Assembly (NCBI GenBank): GCA_004297335.1
Contig: SCUD01000121.1
Span: 1-39,542, forward strand
Direction: 5' to 3'
DNA: 39,542 nucleotides
Source of the DNA: Gammaproteobacteria bacterium
Lineage (GTDB): Bacteria; Pseudomonadota; Gammaproteobacteria; Steroidobacterales; Steroidobacteraceae
The translations under genes and the position numbers were made by a program. Shown here piece by piece: positions 21,141-32,264 of the stretch. The notes under the pieces were generated by a model. The model saw nothing but the letters and a program-made list of their open reading frames with translations, made no database searches and was not told the DNA's origin. How positions within the stretch are numbered: position 1 is the stretch's first letter; each line of letters starts with the position of its first letter.

Positions 21141-21839
21141 ATGCTCCGCATCGTCGTCCTGAATCCCAAGGGCGGATCCGGCAAGACCACGCTCGCGACC
21201 GGGCTCGCGGCGATGTATGCCGCACGCGGGTTGCGTACGGTGCTGATGGACTTCGACCCACAGGGTTCCAGCATGCGCTGGCTGGAAAAGCGCCCGCCGG
21301 AGCGGCCGGCAGTCGCGGGGATCGCCGCCTATACACGCAACCTGGCGGTGACCCGCAGTTTCCAGTTGCGGATCCCGCCCGGAACCGACCGGGTCATCGT
21401 GGACACCCCGGCGGCCCTCGAGCCACTCAAGTTCCACGAGCACGTCCGGGATGCCGACGTCGTGCTGGTACCGGTACTGCCCTCCGACATCGACATCCAC
21501 GCCTGCTCACGCTGCATCGGCCACCTGCTGATCGAGGGCAAGGTCAAGCGTAGGGAGAATCGCCTCGGCGTGGTCGCGACGCGCGTCAAGCCGAATACGA
21601 TCATCTTCCGCACGCTGATGAAGTTCCTCGACCAGCTGCAGATCCCCGTGATCACGACGCTGCGCGACGCCCAGTGCTACGTGCACGCCGCCGAGATGGG
21701 GCTCGGTGTGCACGACATGAAGCCGGAGCCGGTACGTCCGGAGCTCACGCAGTGGGAGATGCTGTACGACTGGATCGAATCCCGCGTGCCATCCACCGAG
21801 GCAGATCCGGCCCCGCTGGAACGATCGCAGGGCAGCTAG
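21141..21839 (+). CDS. ParA/MinD-type ATPase, orphan
   Basis: A 232-residue ParA-superfamily ATPase with the deviant Walker A KGGSGKTT at residues 10-17 (signature lysine KGG plus GKT), DFDPQGSSMRW after the second strand and VIVDTPAALEPL as Walker B. Family members position plasmids, chemotaxis arrays, flagella or storage bodies. There is no ParB, parS-like repeat, chemotaxis or flagellar gene next to it, so the cargo is unknown. It is convergent with the 132-residue protein gene, 25 bases between stops. The C-terminal LTQWEMLYDWIESRV resembles a group of chromosomal orphan ParA proteins in gammaproteobacteria. Confidence 0.88.
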   Translation: MLRIVVLNPKGGSGKTTLATGLAAMYAARGLRTVLMDFDPQGSSMRWLEKRPPERPAVAGIAAYTRNLAVTRSFQLRIPPGTDRVIVDTPAALEPLKFHEHVRDADVVLVPVLPSDIDIHACSRCIGHLLIEGKVKRRENRLGVVATRVKPNTIIFRTLMKFLDQLQIPVITTLRDAQCYVHAAEMGLGVHDMKPEPVRPELTQWEMLYDWIESRVPSTEADPAPLERSQGS

Positions 21840-21864
21840 AGGGCGGCACCGCCCCCGCCCGGTC

Positions 21865-22263
21865 TCAGGGCATCTGGATCCCGCCCCCACCCTTGCCGCC
21901 GAAGCCCTTGAGCGTGGCGGCGGTACCAGCGTCGGGAATCACAATCGACGAGGCAGCCTGCCGGCGCATCTCCTGGATCTCCCGGGCGGCCTCCTCGATC
22001 GCGATCTGGGCCGCAGGGCCGAACTGGGCCGCCGCTTCGCCCAGGTTCGTGGCCTGGAGCTCGAAGGACAGGGGCAGCTGGCCCATCGGGGTCAGCACCG
22101 AGGCCTGGCCGATGAACAGCACCGGGCGCGTCGGATCATCGCTGCCGTCGCTGCGGACCGGGCTCAAGCGTCGGATCGTGCCGACACGCTGGTCCGTGAA
22201 GACTTCCTCGCGATACAGGGCCTGCGCGTCCATCCGCGCCTCGCCCGGGCTTTCGTTGCTCAT
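21865..22263 (-). CDS. Conserved gammaproteobacterial protein of unknown function
   Basis: 132 residues with no signal peptide or membrane segment. The core LYREEVFTDQRVGTIRRLSPV, VLFIGQASVLTPMGQLPLSF and a helix about 90-110 (IAIEEAAREIQEMRRQ) match, as far as I recall, a small cytoplasmic protein found in many gammaproteobacteria without known role. It ends in a flexible glycine-rich tail GFGGKGGGGIQMP. A TACAAT hexamer on the minus strand at 22304-22299 is a plausible -10 about 36 bases before the ATG, but no clear -35 accompanies it. The predicted transcript starts between this gene and the stem-loop elements upstream. Confidence 0.8.
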   Translation of the reverse strand: MSNESPGEARMDAQALYREEVFTDQRVGTIRRLSPVRSDGSDDPTRPVLFIGQASVLTPMGQLPLSFELQATNLGEAAAQFGPAAQIAIEEAAREIQEMRRQAASSIVIPDAGTAATLKGFGGKGGGGIQMP

Positions 22264-22368
22264 GGAGTGAAGATCCGGCCTCTCATCTACGGCCCATTAT
22301 TGTAGCCCAACCCGGCACGGCGCGACGCCCGGGACGGCGGTGACGGCGAGCCGGGGTGGCGGCAGCAC

Positions 22369-22455
22369 GGCGGGACGGGGCGGCGGAAACATCACTCGCT
22401 CGCGCCGCCGGAACTCACGCGCTCGCTCGCGACGTTCCCGCCACCCCGTCCCGCC
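22369..22455 (+). repeat. Stem-loop element, copy A (forward orientation)
   Basis: Arms 22369-22390 and 22434-22455 pair at 20 of 22 positions. The 43-base interior contains a 38-base core (22395-22432) that recurs in copy B with 31 identities. Inside the core, GCGC (22402-22405) pairs with GCGC (22419-22422) around CGCCGGAACTCAC. The corresponding helix in copy B is GTGC/GCAC, a compensated change. The outer arms differ in sequence from those of copy B. No T run follows. It could be a structured RNA, a REP-like palindromic unit or a small non-autonomous mobile element. Confidence 0.8.
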
Positions 22456-22494
22456 CGAGTTGCCGCGGTTCCAGCTGCAACCTCACACGGCGAG

Positions 22495-22571
22495 GGCGAG
22501 GCAGCCGGCGGCTCGCGCGCGAGTGCGTAAGTTCGGACGGCACGAGCGCGCGGGCCCCCGGCTGCCTCGCC
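22495..22571 (-). repeat. Stem-loop element, copy B (reverse orientation)
   Basis: Arms GGCGAGGCAGCCGG (22495-22508) and CCGGCTGCCTCGCC (22558-22571) pair perfectly over 14 bases. Read on the minus strand, the interior core (22550-22513) is 31/38 identical to copy A. It forms CGCGC, TC, GTGC, a 13-base loop CGTCCGAACTTAC, GCAC, TC, GCGCG, a helix with a symmetric TC/TC internal loop. It ends 33 bases from the ppc stop. Because A and B are opposed, the two cores can also pair with each other. Confidence 0.8.
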
Positions 22572-22603
22572 GGCGCCGCGAGACGTCAGGCCGCAACCGT
22601 GGC

Positions 22604-25321
22604 TCAGCCGGTGGTCTGGAGACCCTGTGCGATCCCGGTGACGCTCGCGAGCAGGGCCTCGAACAGGGCCCGGTCCTCGCGACCACTCTCGCGCCAGCGG
22701 CGCAGCAGGTCCACCTGCATCAGGTGCATCGGATCGAGATACGGCGAACGCAGCAGCACCGAGCGCTGCACGCGTGGCCGGCTGTCCAGCAGGTCCACCT
22801 CGCCCTTGATCCAGGTGACCCAGCGCTGGGCCAGCGCGTACTCGCCGCGCAGTGCCGCCGCAAAGCGCTCCATCGCCGGACCTGCGAGTTCATCGTAATG
22901 TGCGGCGATGCCGAGATCCGCGCGTGCCAGTTCGATCTCGATGTCATCCAGCAGGTTCGTGAAGAACGGCCACTCCGACCAGGCCCGGGTCAGCCGTTCG
23001 GCGCCGAGCTCCCGCGCTGCGGTATCGAGGCCGGTGCCGGCGCCGTACCAGCCCGGCAACGCATGCCGGCTCTGGTTCCAGGCGAACACCCAGGGAATGG
23101 TCCGCAGCGCCTCGATGCCGGTGCCCCCCGCGCGATGGGCCACGCGCCCGCCGATCTGCATGCGCTCGATGACGTCGATCGGTGTCACGACCCGGAAATA
23201 GCCGTAGAAATCCGCCTCGTCGTAGACCAGCCCGCGATAGCACGCACGGCTCGCCGAGGCGATGCGCTGCATCAGCTCCAGGTGATGCCCGGCCTGCAGC
23301 GAGGCAGCACGCGTATGCTCCTGCATCACCGCATACACGGCCTTCTCGAAGCTGCGCAACGCGATCCGCCGCAGCCCGTAGCTGTCGCTGATCCCCTCGC
23401 CCTGTTCGGTGACCCGCAGGCGACCGCGGATCGCGCCGGCTGGCGCACTGGCCACCAGCCGGTCGAGCGGCCCGCCACCGCGGCTGGCCGTGCCGCCGCG
23501 CCCGTGGAACAGCGAGAGTTCGACAGCCCGGCCTGCCGCCACCTTCAGCACCGCGGTCTGCGCCTCGTAGATCGCCTGGCGCGAGGCCGCGATGCCGATC
23601 TCCTTGTCGCTGTCGGAGTAGCCGATCAGCACGGTCTGCCGGTCGCCCCTCGCGGCCAGGTGCCGCCGGTACAGCGGGTCCCCGAGCAGCTCATCGAGGA
23701 TGCCGCCGGCCCCCTCGAGGGCCCGCGCGGACTCGATCAGCGGCACGACATCGAGCGGCACCTCGTCATTGCCGCGGTCGGTGATATCAGCCCAGCGCGC
23801 CAGCAGCAGGACACCGAGCACATCCTCGGCGGCCTCAGTGCCGCTGACCACGTAGTCACCAATAGCGTGCTCGCCATACTTGTAGCGGCCCTGCATCATC
23901 GCCTCGAACACCGCCAGCGTGCGGCGCCCGACCGCGTCGAAGGCGGCAACCGGCCCGCGGTCGCGCGCCAGGCTTTCCCGCAGCACGCTCGCACGCTCGG
24001 TGGGCGTGCAGGCCGTCCAGTCGGCACGTCCGAGTCCCTGGCGGATGACTTCGCGATGGACGGCGGCGTGCTGGCGCAGGTCGAGCGTCGCCAGGTGGAA
24101 GCCGAAGGTGCGCGCCCGGCACAGCAGCCGCTCGACCGGGAACAGGCCGGCGTGCCGGCCGCGATTGGCGCGCAGGCTGTCGGCCACGATCTCGAGGTCA
24201 TGGATGAACTGGGCCGCTTTCTCGTAGTGATTGGGCCGCCCGTCGTAGGTCGTGCGCAGGCGCTCGGCGACCTGGGTCAGGAAGATCCGGTACGGCATCC
24301 GGTCATGGCGCATCGGCGTGGCGCTATGGGCATTGGGCAGCAGGATCGCGTACTCGGCGATCCGCTCCTCGAGTTCGCGGCTGACGCCGACGCGGCTCGC
24401 GCTCTGCGAGAGCTTGTCCGACAGGGCCCGGCACTCTTCGTAATAGGTCGAGATGATCAGCTGCTGCTGGCGGTGAAGCGTTTCCCGGACCGTCTTGGCG
24501 TGCACCTCGCTGTTGTTGTCCATGTCGCCGCCGACCCAGGTACCGAAGCGCAGCAGCCGCGGAATTCCGCCCAGCTCGACGGTCACGCCGAATACCGCCT
24601 GCAGCCAGATTCCCAGCTCCTCGTAGAGCGCCGGCACCACCCGGTAGATGACCTCGGCGAGGTAGAACAGGACATGCTCACGCTCGTCGGCAACGGTCAG
24701 GCGTTCCCGCGGATGGACCTCGGTCTGCCAGCCGGCGGTCACCTCCGTGCGAATGCGCTCCCAGGCCGCCCGGCGGTCGTCCGGGGTCAGCGTCGGATCG
24801 AGCCGCTCGGCCATCAGGTCGGCGATCTGCTGCTGCTTGCGCAGCATCGTGCGCCGGGTCGATTCGGTCGGATGCGCAGTGAACACCGGGTAGATCGTTA
24901 CGCCGCGCAACAGGCTCAGGACCTGCTCGCCATCGAATCCGGCCGCCTTCAGTCGGTACAGGCAATCGCCAATGCCACCCGGCTGCGGGCGGTCGCTGCG
25001 CGTCAGGTACGCCTGCCGGCGGCGCAGGCGGTGCACCTGCTCGGCCAGGTTGACGACCTCGAACCACTTGCCGAAGGCGCGGATCAGGTCACGCGCCAGT
25101 TCCACCGGCCGGTTCGCGGTGCGGACCACGAGTTCGACGGCCGCCGCCGGGTCTCCCTCCCGCTGGCGGATCGCCGTCACCCGGTCGCCCTCGACCAGGT
25201 CGAACAACTCGGCACCACCCTGGTCGCGCACGACCTCGCCGACCAGTCCACCGAGGGCGTGGACATCCTCGCGCAGGCCGGCTTCCTTGCTGGGGAACTG
25301 GAGTTGCTCGCGATGGGTCAA
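22604..25321 (-). CDS. ppc: Phosphoenolpyruvate carboxylase
   Basis: Adds bicarbonate to PEP to make oxaloacetate, refilling the TCA cycle. The 905-residue protein carries the catalytic His150 in VFTAHPTESTRR, the second motif around Lys573 as GYSDSDKEIG (E. coli has GYSDSAKDAG), and the glycine loop FHGRGGTASRGGGP. It ends in QTTG, the buried C-terminal Gly typical of the family. The start is read as TTG at 25321, with GGGGAC ten bases upstream; no ATG fits the N-terminal helices (REDVHALGGLVGEVVRDQGG). It is divergent from the heme-type receptor, and a hairpin sits directly before its start. Confidence 0.94.
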   Translation of the reverse strand: MTHREQLQFPSKEAGLREDVHALGGLVGEVVRDQGGAELFDLVEGDRVTAIRQREGDPAAAVELVVRTANRPVELARDLIRAFGKWFEVVNLAEQVHRLRRRQAYLTRSDRPQPGGIGDCLYRLKAAGFDGEQVLSLLRGVTIYPVFTAHPTESTRRTMLRKQQQIADLMAERLDPTLTPDDRRAAWERIRTEVTAGWQTEVHPRERLTVADEREHVLFYLAEVIYRVVPALYEELGIWLQAVFGVTVELGGIPRLLRFGTWVGGDMDNNSEVHAKTVRETLHRQQQLIISTYYEECRALSDKLSQSASRVGVSRELEERIAEYAILLPNAHSATPMRHDRMPYRIFLTQVAERLRTTYDGRPNHYEKAAQFIHDLEIVADSLRANRGRHAGLFPVERLLCRARTFGFHLATLDLRQHAAVHREVIRQGLGRADWTACTPTERASVLRESLARDRGPVAAFDAVGRRTLAVFEAMMQGRYKYGEHAIGDYVVSGTEAAEDVLGVLLLARWADITDRGNDEVPLDVVPLIESARALEGAGGILDELLGDPLYRRHLAARGDRQTVLIGYSDSDKEIGIAASRQAIYEAQTAVLKVAAGRAVELSLFHGRGGTASRGGGPLDRLVASAPAGAIRGRLRVTEQGEGISDSYGLRRIALRSFEKAVYAVMQEHTRAASLQAGHHLELMQRIASASRACYRGLVYDEADFYGYFRVVTPIDVIERMQIGGRVAHRAGGTGIEALRTIPWVFAWNQSRHALPGWYGAGTGLDTAARELGAERLTRAWSEWPFFTNLLDDIEIELARADLGIAAHYDELAGPAMERFAAALRGEYALAQRWVTWIKGEVDLLDSRPRVQRSVLLRSPYLDPMHLMQVDLLRRWRESGREDRALFEALLASVTGIAQGLQTTG

Positions 25322-25328
25322 CGGCTGT

Positions 25329-25346
25329 CCCCGGCGGCTGCCGGGG
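25329..25346. repeat. Short perfect hairpin before the ppc start
   Basis: CCCCGGC and GCCGGGG (25329-25335, 25340-25346) pair around GGCT, ending seven bases from the ppc TTG. On the ppc mRNA the 3' arm side includes the GGGGAC that would serve as ribosome site, so the fold could limit initiation. The structure is seen; the effect is inferred. Confidence 0.5.
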
Positions 25347-25413
25347 TCTCCTGATGGTCATGCGTAGGAAACCGAATGGTAGCCGGCTGGCCGGTCGGGC
25401 GATACTGAGCCCC

Positions 25414-27600
25414 ATGACTACGACACTGCGCCGTGCCATCAGCGCCGCCCTGCTGCTGCCGGGCCTCGCCGCGGCCGCGGAACTGCCCGAACTCGACATG
25501 GTGACCGTGGTCGGCAAGCTGCCCGAACTGCTCCGCGAGGCGGCTGCCACGGTCTCGGTCATTTCGGCCGAGCAGATCGAGATGGCCGTCGCCTTCGACC
25601 TGCAGGACGCCCTGCGTCACGAACCCGGCATCTCGGTGGGCCGGGACCCGCATCGCTTCGGCTCCGGCGCCGTCAATGTGCGCGGTCTGGGCGGCAACCG
25701 GGTGCTGGTGGAGACCGACGGGGTGCCAGCGGCGAAGACCTTCGCGACTGGCAGCTACTCGAATGCCGGCCGGCAGTTCGCCGACCTCGAACTCATCCGC
25801 CGCATCGAACTGCTGCGCGGTCCCGCGTCGGCCCTGTATGGCAGTGACGCGATCGCCGGGGTCGTCGCCATCACCACGATGGATCCCGCGGACCTGCTGG
25901 AGCCGGACGCCCGGTTCGCAGCCCGCGCCCGCGCTGGCTTCGCGGGTGACGACCAGTCGGTCATGGCGGGGCTGACCATGGCCGCGCGACAGGGCCCGTT
26001 CGAGGCGCTGCTCGCCTGGACGCGGCGCGAGGGCGCCGAGTTCGACAACAACTCAGGCCGGCCCGCCGCGAACCCGCGGGAATCCACTGCGGATGCGCTG
26101 CTGGCCCGTGCGGTATTCGCGGGCTTCGGCCAGCCCCTGCGCCTGACCCTGGGCTGGAACCGGCAGGACGCGCTCACCGATGTCGACTCGCTGGAGCTGT
26201 CCGGTGGCCGCTTCGCGAACACGACTTTGATGCGCGGCGATGATGGCGCCGACAGCCACCGCATCGTGCTGGACCAGCATTTCGAGGATCTCGGTCCATT
26301 CGAGCAGGGCGAGTGGCGGGTCTACCGCACCGAGACCGACATCCGGCAATGGACCCACGAAGAGCGGCGCGCGGCGCCACCCGCGTCGCCGCCGGCCGTC
26401 ATCGCCCGCGAATTCCGCTATCGCGAGAGCGCCACCGGCGCGGAGCTGACCCTGGCGCGCGAGCTGCATACGGCCGCCGGATCGCACCGGCTGATGGCTG
26501 GCCTCGAGTTCACCGAAGCGCGGGTCGTCGAATACCGCAACGGGCTGCAGACGAACCCGGCGACCGGTGTGACGACGCCCACGATCCTCGGCGAGACGCT
26601 GCCGGTGCGGGACTTCCCGATCTCGCGGATCCGCGAGGCGGGCCTGTACCTGCAGGACGACTGGCGGCCCGGTGACGGTCGCTGGTCGCTGATCCCGGCG
26701 CTGCGCGCCGACTGGTATCAGCTCGCGCCGCGCATCGATGCGCTGTATGCGGCGGACAATCCGAACACCCAGCCGGTCGGGATCGAGCAGGTCTCGCTGT
26801 CACCCAAGTTCGGCCTCGGCTACCGGCTGCGGGACGAGCTGACGATGTTCCTGCAGTATTCGCAGGGCTTCCGCTCGCAGCCGTTCGAGGACGTCAACAT
26901 CGGCCTCGACCTGCCACAGTTCCGCTATCGCGCGGTGCCGAACCCGGAACTCAGGCCGGAGCAGAGCGACAGCGTCGAGGCCGGGCTGCGGCTCTCCGGC
27001 GCGCTGGTCGCCGGCAGCATCAGCCTGTACACGAGTCGCTACCGGGATTTCATCGAATCGCGGATCAACCTCGGCGTCGACCCGGCGACCGGCTATACGC
27101 TGTTCCAGTCCCGGAACGTGGCGCGCGCGCACATCACCGGGGTCGAGGCGGCGCTGCAGCTCGATCTCGGCGAATGGCGCCCGGCACTGGCCGGCTGGCA
27201 AGCCAGCGCTGCCGTCGCCTGGGCGCGCGGTGAGGACACCAGCAGCGACCGGCCGCTCAATTCCATCGATCCGGCACGCGGCATGCTCGGCCTGCGCTAT
27301 GAAGCGCCAGCGGGCAATTTCAGTGCGGGAGCCAACCTGACCGTGGTCGCGGCCAAGCGGCGGGTGGCGGACGCAGCAGGCACGCTGTTCCGGCCGCCTG
27401 GCTATGCCACCGTGGACCTGACGCTGCAGTGGCAGGCTGGCGAGCGCCTGCGGATCAATGCCGGCCTGTTCAACCTCAGCGACCGCCGCTACTACGAGTG
27501 GTCCGCCGTGCGCGGCCGCCTGGCCGGCGATCCGCTGCTGCAGCTCTACCGCGAACCCGGTCGCCACATCGCAATCACGGCCGGGACGACCTTTCGCTGA
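25414..27600 (+). CDS. TonB-dependent receptor, heme/hemoglobin type
   Basis: A 728-residue receptor of the TonB-dependent hemoglobin/transferrin/lactoferrin group. The signal peptide is MTTTLRRAISAALLLPGLAAAA, followed by DMVTVVGK as the TonB-box region. The plug includes VNVRGLGGNRVLVETDGVP and IELLRGPASALYGSDAIAGVV. In the barrel, GFRSQPFEDVN (from residue 485) and NPEL (510) occupy the place of the FRAP/NPNL loop of heme receptors. The end, YYEWSAVRG followed by YREPGRHIAITAGTTFR, is typical of the group. Heme uptake is the likeliest role, by family only; no hmu/phu transport genes adjoin. The ATG at 25414 starts the signal peptide; an in-frame start at 25354 adds unlike sequence. It converges on nirS, 37 bases between stops. 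Confidence 0.85.
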   Translation: MTTTLRRAISAALLLPGLAAAAELPELDMVTVVGKLPELLREAAATVSVISAEQIEMAVAFDLQDALRHEPGISVGRDPHRFGSGAVNVRGLGGNRVLVETDGVPAAKTFATGSYSNAGRQFADLELIRRIELLRGPASALYGSDAIAGVVAITTMDPADLLEPDARFAARARAGFAGDDQSVMAGLTMAARQGPFEALLAWTRREGAEFDNNSGRPAANPRESTADALLARAVFAGFGQPLRLTLGWNRQDALTDVDSLELSGGRFANTTLMRGDDGADSHRIVLDQHFEDLGPFEQGEWRVYRTETDIRQWTHEERRAAPPASPPAVIAREFRYRESATGAELTLARELHTAAGSHRLMAGLEFTEARVVEYRNGLQTNPATGVTTPTILGETLPVRDFPISRIREAGLYLQDDWRPGDGRWSLIPALRADWYQLAPRIDALYAADNPNTQPVGIEQVSLSPKFGLGYRLRDELTMFLQYSQGFRSQPFEDVNIGLDLPQFRYRAVPNPELRPEQSDSVEAGLRLSGALVAGSISLYTSRYRDFIESRINLGVDPATGYTLFQSRNVARAHITGVEAALQLDLGEWRPALAGWQASAAVAWARGEDTSSDRPLNSIDPARGMLGLRYEAPAGNFSAGANLTVVAAKRRVADAAGTLFRPPGYATVDLTLQWQAGERLRINAGLFNLSDRRYYEWSAVRGRLAGDPLLQLYREPGRHIAITAGTTFR

Positions 27601-27637
27601 TCGTACCCGGCCGTGACTGCGACAGCAGGACAGGACG

Positions 27638-29920
<2,283 letters not shown>

Positions 29921-29997
29921 CTAGCGCCACCCGACCTGTTGGTCCCGGGGAACCTGCCGGCCGCAGCGGGGTCTCTCCGGGCAGGGTCCCGCACAGG

Positions 29998-30801
29998 ATG
30001 AAGGCCATGAAGATCACCGGATTCGTCGCCGCCCTCGCGCTCGCTGGCTCGCTGCAGGCCGCACCGGCCGCGGCGATCACCCGCGAGGAGGCGACGGTAC
30101 AGAACGCGACCCTGGTGCTGCGCGAGCTGCAGGGCATGCCGGATCTGCAGATTCCCGACCTGCTGCTGAACCGCGCGGAGGGCCTGATGATCCTGCCGGG
30201 TACGGTCAAGGTGGGGCTCGGACTGGGCGCCCGCTTCGGCAATGGCGTGCTGCTGGTACGCCGGTCCGACGGCAGCTGGAGCAATCCCGTCTTCGTCAAC
30301 ACCGGCGCCGGCAGCATCGGCTGGCAGTTTGGCGGGCAGCTCGCCGACATCGTGCTGGTGTTCACGACCCGCAGCAGTGTCGAAGGCGTGACCGGCGGCA
30401 AGATCACGCTGGGCGCCGACGCATCGGTCGCGGCCGGGCCGGTCGGCCGCACCGCGATGGCCTCGACCAGCCTGACCTTCGACGCGGAAATCTACGCGTA
30501 TTCGCGCACCAAGGGCCTGTTCGCGGGCCTGTCGCTGGAGGGCAGCGGGATCTTCGTCTCCAACCGCGCGAACCGGCGGTTCTACGGCCGACGCATGATT
30601 CCTTCGGACATCATCGCCAGCCGGGATTCGCCTCCAGCGCCGGCCGCCGAGCTGGTCGGTGAAGTCCGCCGGATCACGGCGGCGACAGTCCGGCCAGCTC
30701 CGGTCGAGGCGGCGCCCACCGCGCCGGCGGAGGCCGCCCCGCCCGCCGAGGCCCGCACCTACCCGATGCCGGATCCCGAGCCCGGCGCCGAGCCACGCTG
30801 A
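29998..30801 (+). CDS. SYLF (Ysc84-like) lipid-binding domain protein, exported
   Basis: A 267-residue protein with a signal peptide (about 1-26, ALALAGSLQAAPAAA) and one SYLF domain. Family features are LLNRAEGLMILPGTVKVGLGLGARFGNGVLLVR, then WSNPVFVNTGAGSIGWQFGGQ, DIVLVFTT and ASVAAGPVGR, then YSRTKGLFAGLSLEGSG. In eukaryotes SYLF binds phosphoinositides; the bacterial role, probably at periplasmic or outer-membrane lipid, is unknown. The tail after about residue 205 is a Pro/Ala-rich low-complexity region. ATG codons at 29998 and 30007 both fit. Divergent from nirS; 21 bases before the dehydrogenase-like gene, possibly co-transcribed. Confidence 0.87.
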   Translation: MKAMKITGFVAALALAGSLQAAPAAAITREEATVQNATLVLRELQGMPDLQIPDLLLNRAEGLMILPGTVKVGLGLGARFGNGVLLVRRSDGSWSNPVFVNTGAGSIGWQFGGQLADIVLVFTTRSSVEGVTGGKITLGADASVAAGPVGRTAMASTSLTFDAEIYAYSRTKGLFAGLSLEGSGIFVSNRANRRFYGRRMIPSDIIASRDSPPAPAAELVGEVRRITAATVRPAPVEAAPTAPAEAAPPAEARTYPMPDPEPGAEPR

Positions 30802-30822
30802 AGTCGACGCCGGAGTCCCGAG

Positions 30823-31668
30823 ATGAAAGTTGGTGTGATCGGGCTCGGCACGATGGGCCGCCCGATCGCGCGCCGGATCGCGCGCTCCGGTGGCCACGAA
30901 GTCCTGGCCTGGAACCGCACTCCCGGACGCCTCGATGGCCTGCCGGCGGAAAGCGCCGTCGCCGTTCGTACTCCGGGTGAGGCCTGCCAGTCGGAACTGC
31001 TGATCACGCTGCTCTCTGACGACAGCGCCGTCGAGGGCGTGTTGTTCGAGGCGGGGCGCCTGATCACCACTGGCATGCCTGGCCTGATCCACGTCTGCAT
31101 GAGCACGATCAGCGACCGACTCGCGATGCGACTGGCCGCGGCCCATGAAGCAGCCGGCCAGTTTTATGTCTCTGCACCGCTGTTCGGCCGGCCGGAATCG
31201 GCGGCGGCCGGCCGGCTGCTGCTGGTTGCTGGTGGTCCGCGGCCCGCCGTGGATCGTATTCGCCCGGTGCTCGAACTCCTGGGGCGGGTCGAGTATGTCG
31301 GCGCGGAGGCCGCGGCGGCCAACGTGGTCAAGTCCGCGGGCAATTTCCTGCTGGCCGCGGTTGTCGAGAGCCTGCGGGACGCGACCTCGATTGTCCATGC
31401 CGCGGGCGTCGATCCTCGCGAGTTCGCCGCGATCGTCACCCAGTCGCTGTTCCCGACTCCGGTCTATCAGTATCTCGGCGGCCAGCTCGCGACCCGCCTG
31501 GCGCAGAACGGCCCGGCCGTGCCCAACCCCTTCCTGCGTGGTGCGGAACAATCGGCTGCGACCGCCCGGCGCCTTGGCCTGCCGGCTCCGCTGGTGCGGC
31601 AGATTGCGGCTCAGGCAGACGTGAATCCGCCCGGACAGGACACCCCGGTTCCCCCGATTCCACAGTAG
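30823..31668 (+). CDS. NAD(P)-dependent oxidoreductase, 3-hydroxyisobutyrate dehydrogenase superfamily
   Basis: A 281-residue beta-hydroxyacid-dehydrogenase-like protein. The N-terminal Rossmann motif is GLGTMG (7-12) within [20 protein letters not shown]. The next strand ends [10 protein letters not shown], where the Arg favours NADP(H). HVCMSTIS and [24 protein letters not shown] match the substrate and dimer motifs, and NVVKSAGNF carries the catalytic Lys and Asn. The same superfamily includes tartronate semialdehyde reductases, succinic semialdehyde reductases and imine reductases, so the substrate is open. GGAG stands eight bases before the ATG. Its last 58 bases overlap the 3' end of msrA on the other strand, so its proline-rich C-terminus may be a recent extension. 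Confidence 0.85.
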   Translation: MKVGVIGLGTMGRPIARRIARSGGHEVLAWNRTPGRLDGLPAESAVAVRTPGEACQSELLITLLSDDSAVEGVLFEAGRLITTGMPGLIHVCMSTISDRLAMRLAAAHEAAGQFYVSAPLFGRPESAAAGRLLLVAGGPRPAVDRIRPVLELLGRVEYVGAEAAAANVVKSAGNFLLAAVVESLRDATSIVHAAGVDPREFAAIVTQSLFPTPVYQYLGGQLATRLAQNGPAVPNPFLRGAEQSAATARRLGLPAPLVRQIAAQADVNPPGQDTPVPPIPQ

Positions 31669-32264
31669 CCGTCCGGGTTCTTCGCCAGGTACTGCTGGTG
31701 GTATTCCTCGGCGTAGTAGAAGACGGACGCCCGCGCCAGCTCGGTCGTGATCGGCTGGCGGTGGCCAGCCACCGCCAGCGCCCTGGCATACACTGCGCGG
31801 GACTCATCGGCCAGTTGCTGCTGCGACTCGTCGAACCAGTAGATCACCGAACGGTATTGCGTACCGACGTCCGCACCCTGGCGCATGCCCTGGGTCGGGT
31901 CATGCGATTCCCAGAACAACCGCAGCAGTCCGGAGTAGTCAAGAACGGCCGGATCGAAGACGACCAGCACGACCTCCGCGTGTCCGGTCAGGCCGGAACA
32001 GACCTCACGGTAGCTCGGATTGGGCGTCGAGCCGCCGGCGTAGCCCACTGCCGTCGCATGCACGCCAGCCTGCTGCCAGAACAGGCGCTCGGCGCCCCAG
32101 AAGCAGCCCATGCCGAAAACCGCCTGCCGTAGCTCCCCGGGAAACGGCGGAACCATTCGATTGCCGGTAACGAAATGCCGCTCCGGCACCAGCATGGCTT
32201 CCGGCCGTCCGGGCACGGCTTCGCCCGGACCGGGCAGAGAGGTACGGCGATGAGGATCGGACAT
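31611..32264 (-). CDS. msrA: Peptide methionine sulfoxide reductase A
   Basis: Repairs oxidized methionine (S-sulfoxide) in proteins using thioredoxin. At 217 residues it is the long E. coli-like type. The catalytic Cys54 is in [13 protein letters not shown], followed by [23 protein letters not shown]-like [25 protein letters not shown] and [19 protein letters not shown] recycling Cys lies in GYCGIGG and another in SCPGG near the end. The ATG at 32264 corresponds to the E. coli start region ([12 protein letters not shown]). Divergent from the kinase-like gene with 105 bases between starts, and convergent with overlap at its 3' end. Confidence 0.95.
   Translation of the reverse strand: MSDPHRRTSLPGPGEAVPGRPEAMLVPERHFVTGNRMVPPFPGELRQAVFGMGCFWGAERLFWQQAGVHATAVGYAGGSTPNPSYREVCSGLTGHAEVVLVVFDPAVLDYSGLLRLFWESHDPTQGMRQGADVGTQYRSVIYWFDESQQQLADESRAVYARALAVAGHRQPITTELARASVFYYAEEYHQQYLAKNPDGYCGIGGTGVSCPGGFTSA

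Larger units (their letters stand above)
22264..22603. other. 340-base non-coding gap between ppc and the 132-residue protein gene
   Basis: No supportable gene. The gap holds a -10-like hexamer for the downstream gene near 22300, then two inverted stem-loop elements at 22369-22455 and 22495-22571, separated by 39 bases. Frames open through it are antisense extensions of ppc shadows and lack ribosome sites. Confidence 0.8.

Noticed and set aside
22369-22571. CRISPR array or rho-independent terminators
   Set aside because: Only two units, inverted, with no regular spacers and no T runs. The cores are not direct repeats.
22340-25354. 1004-codon plus-strand frame covering the stem-loop gap and ppc antisense
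   Set aside because: A shadow of ppc with no ribosome site and no recognizable domain. It also wrongly turns the stem-loop elements into coding sequence.
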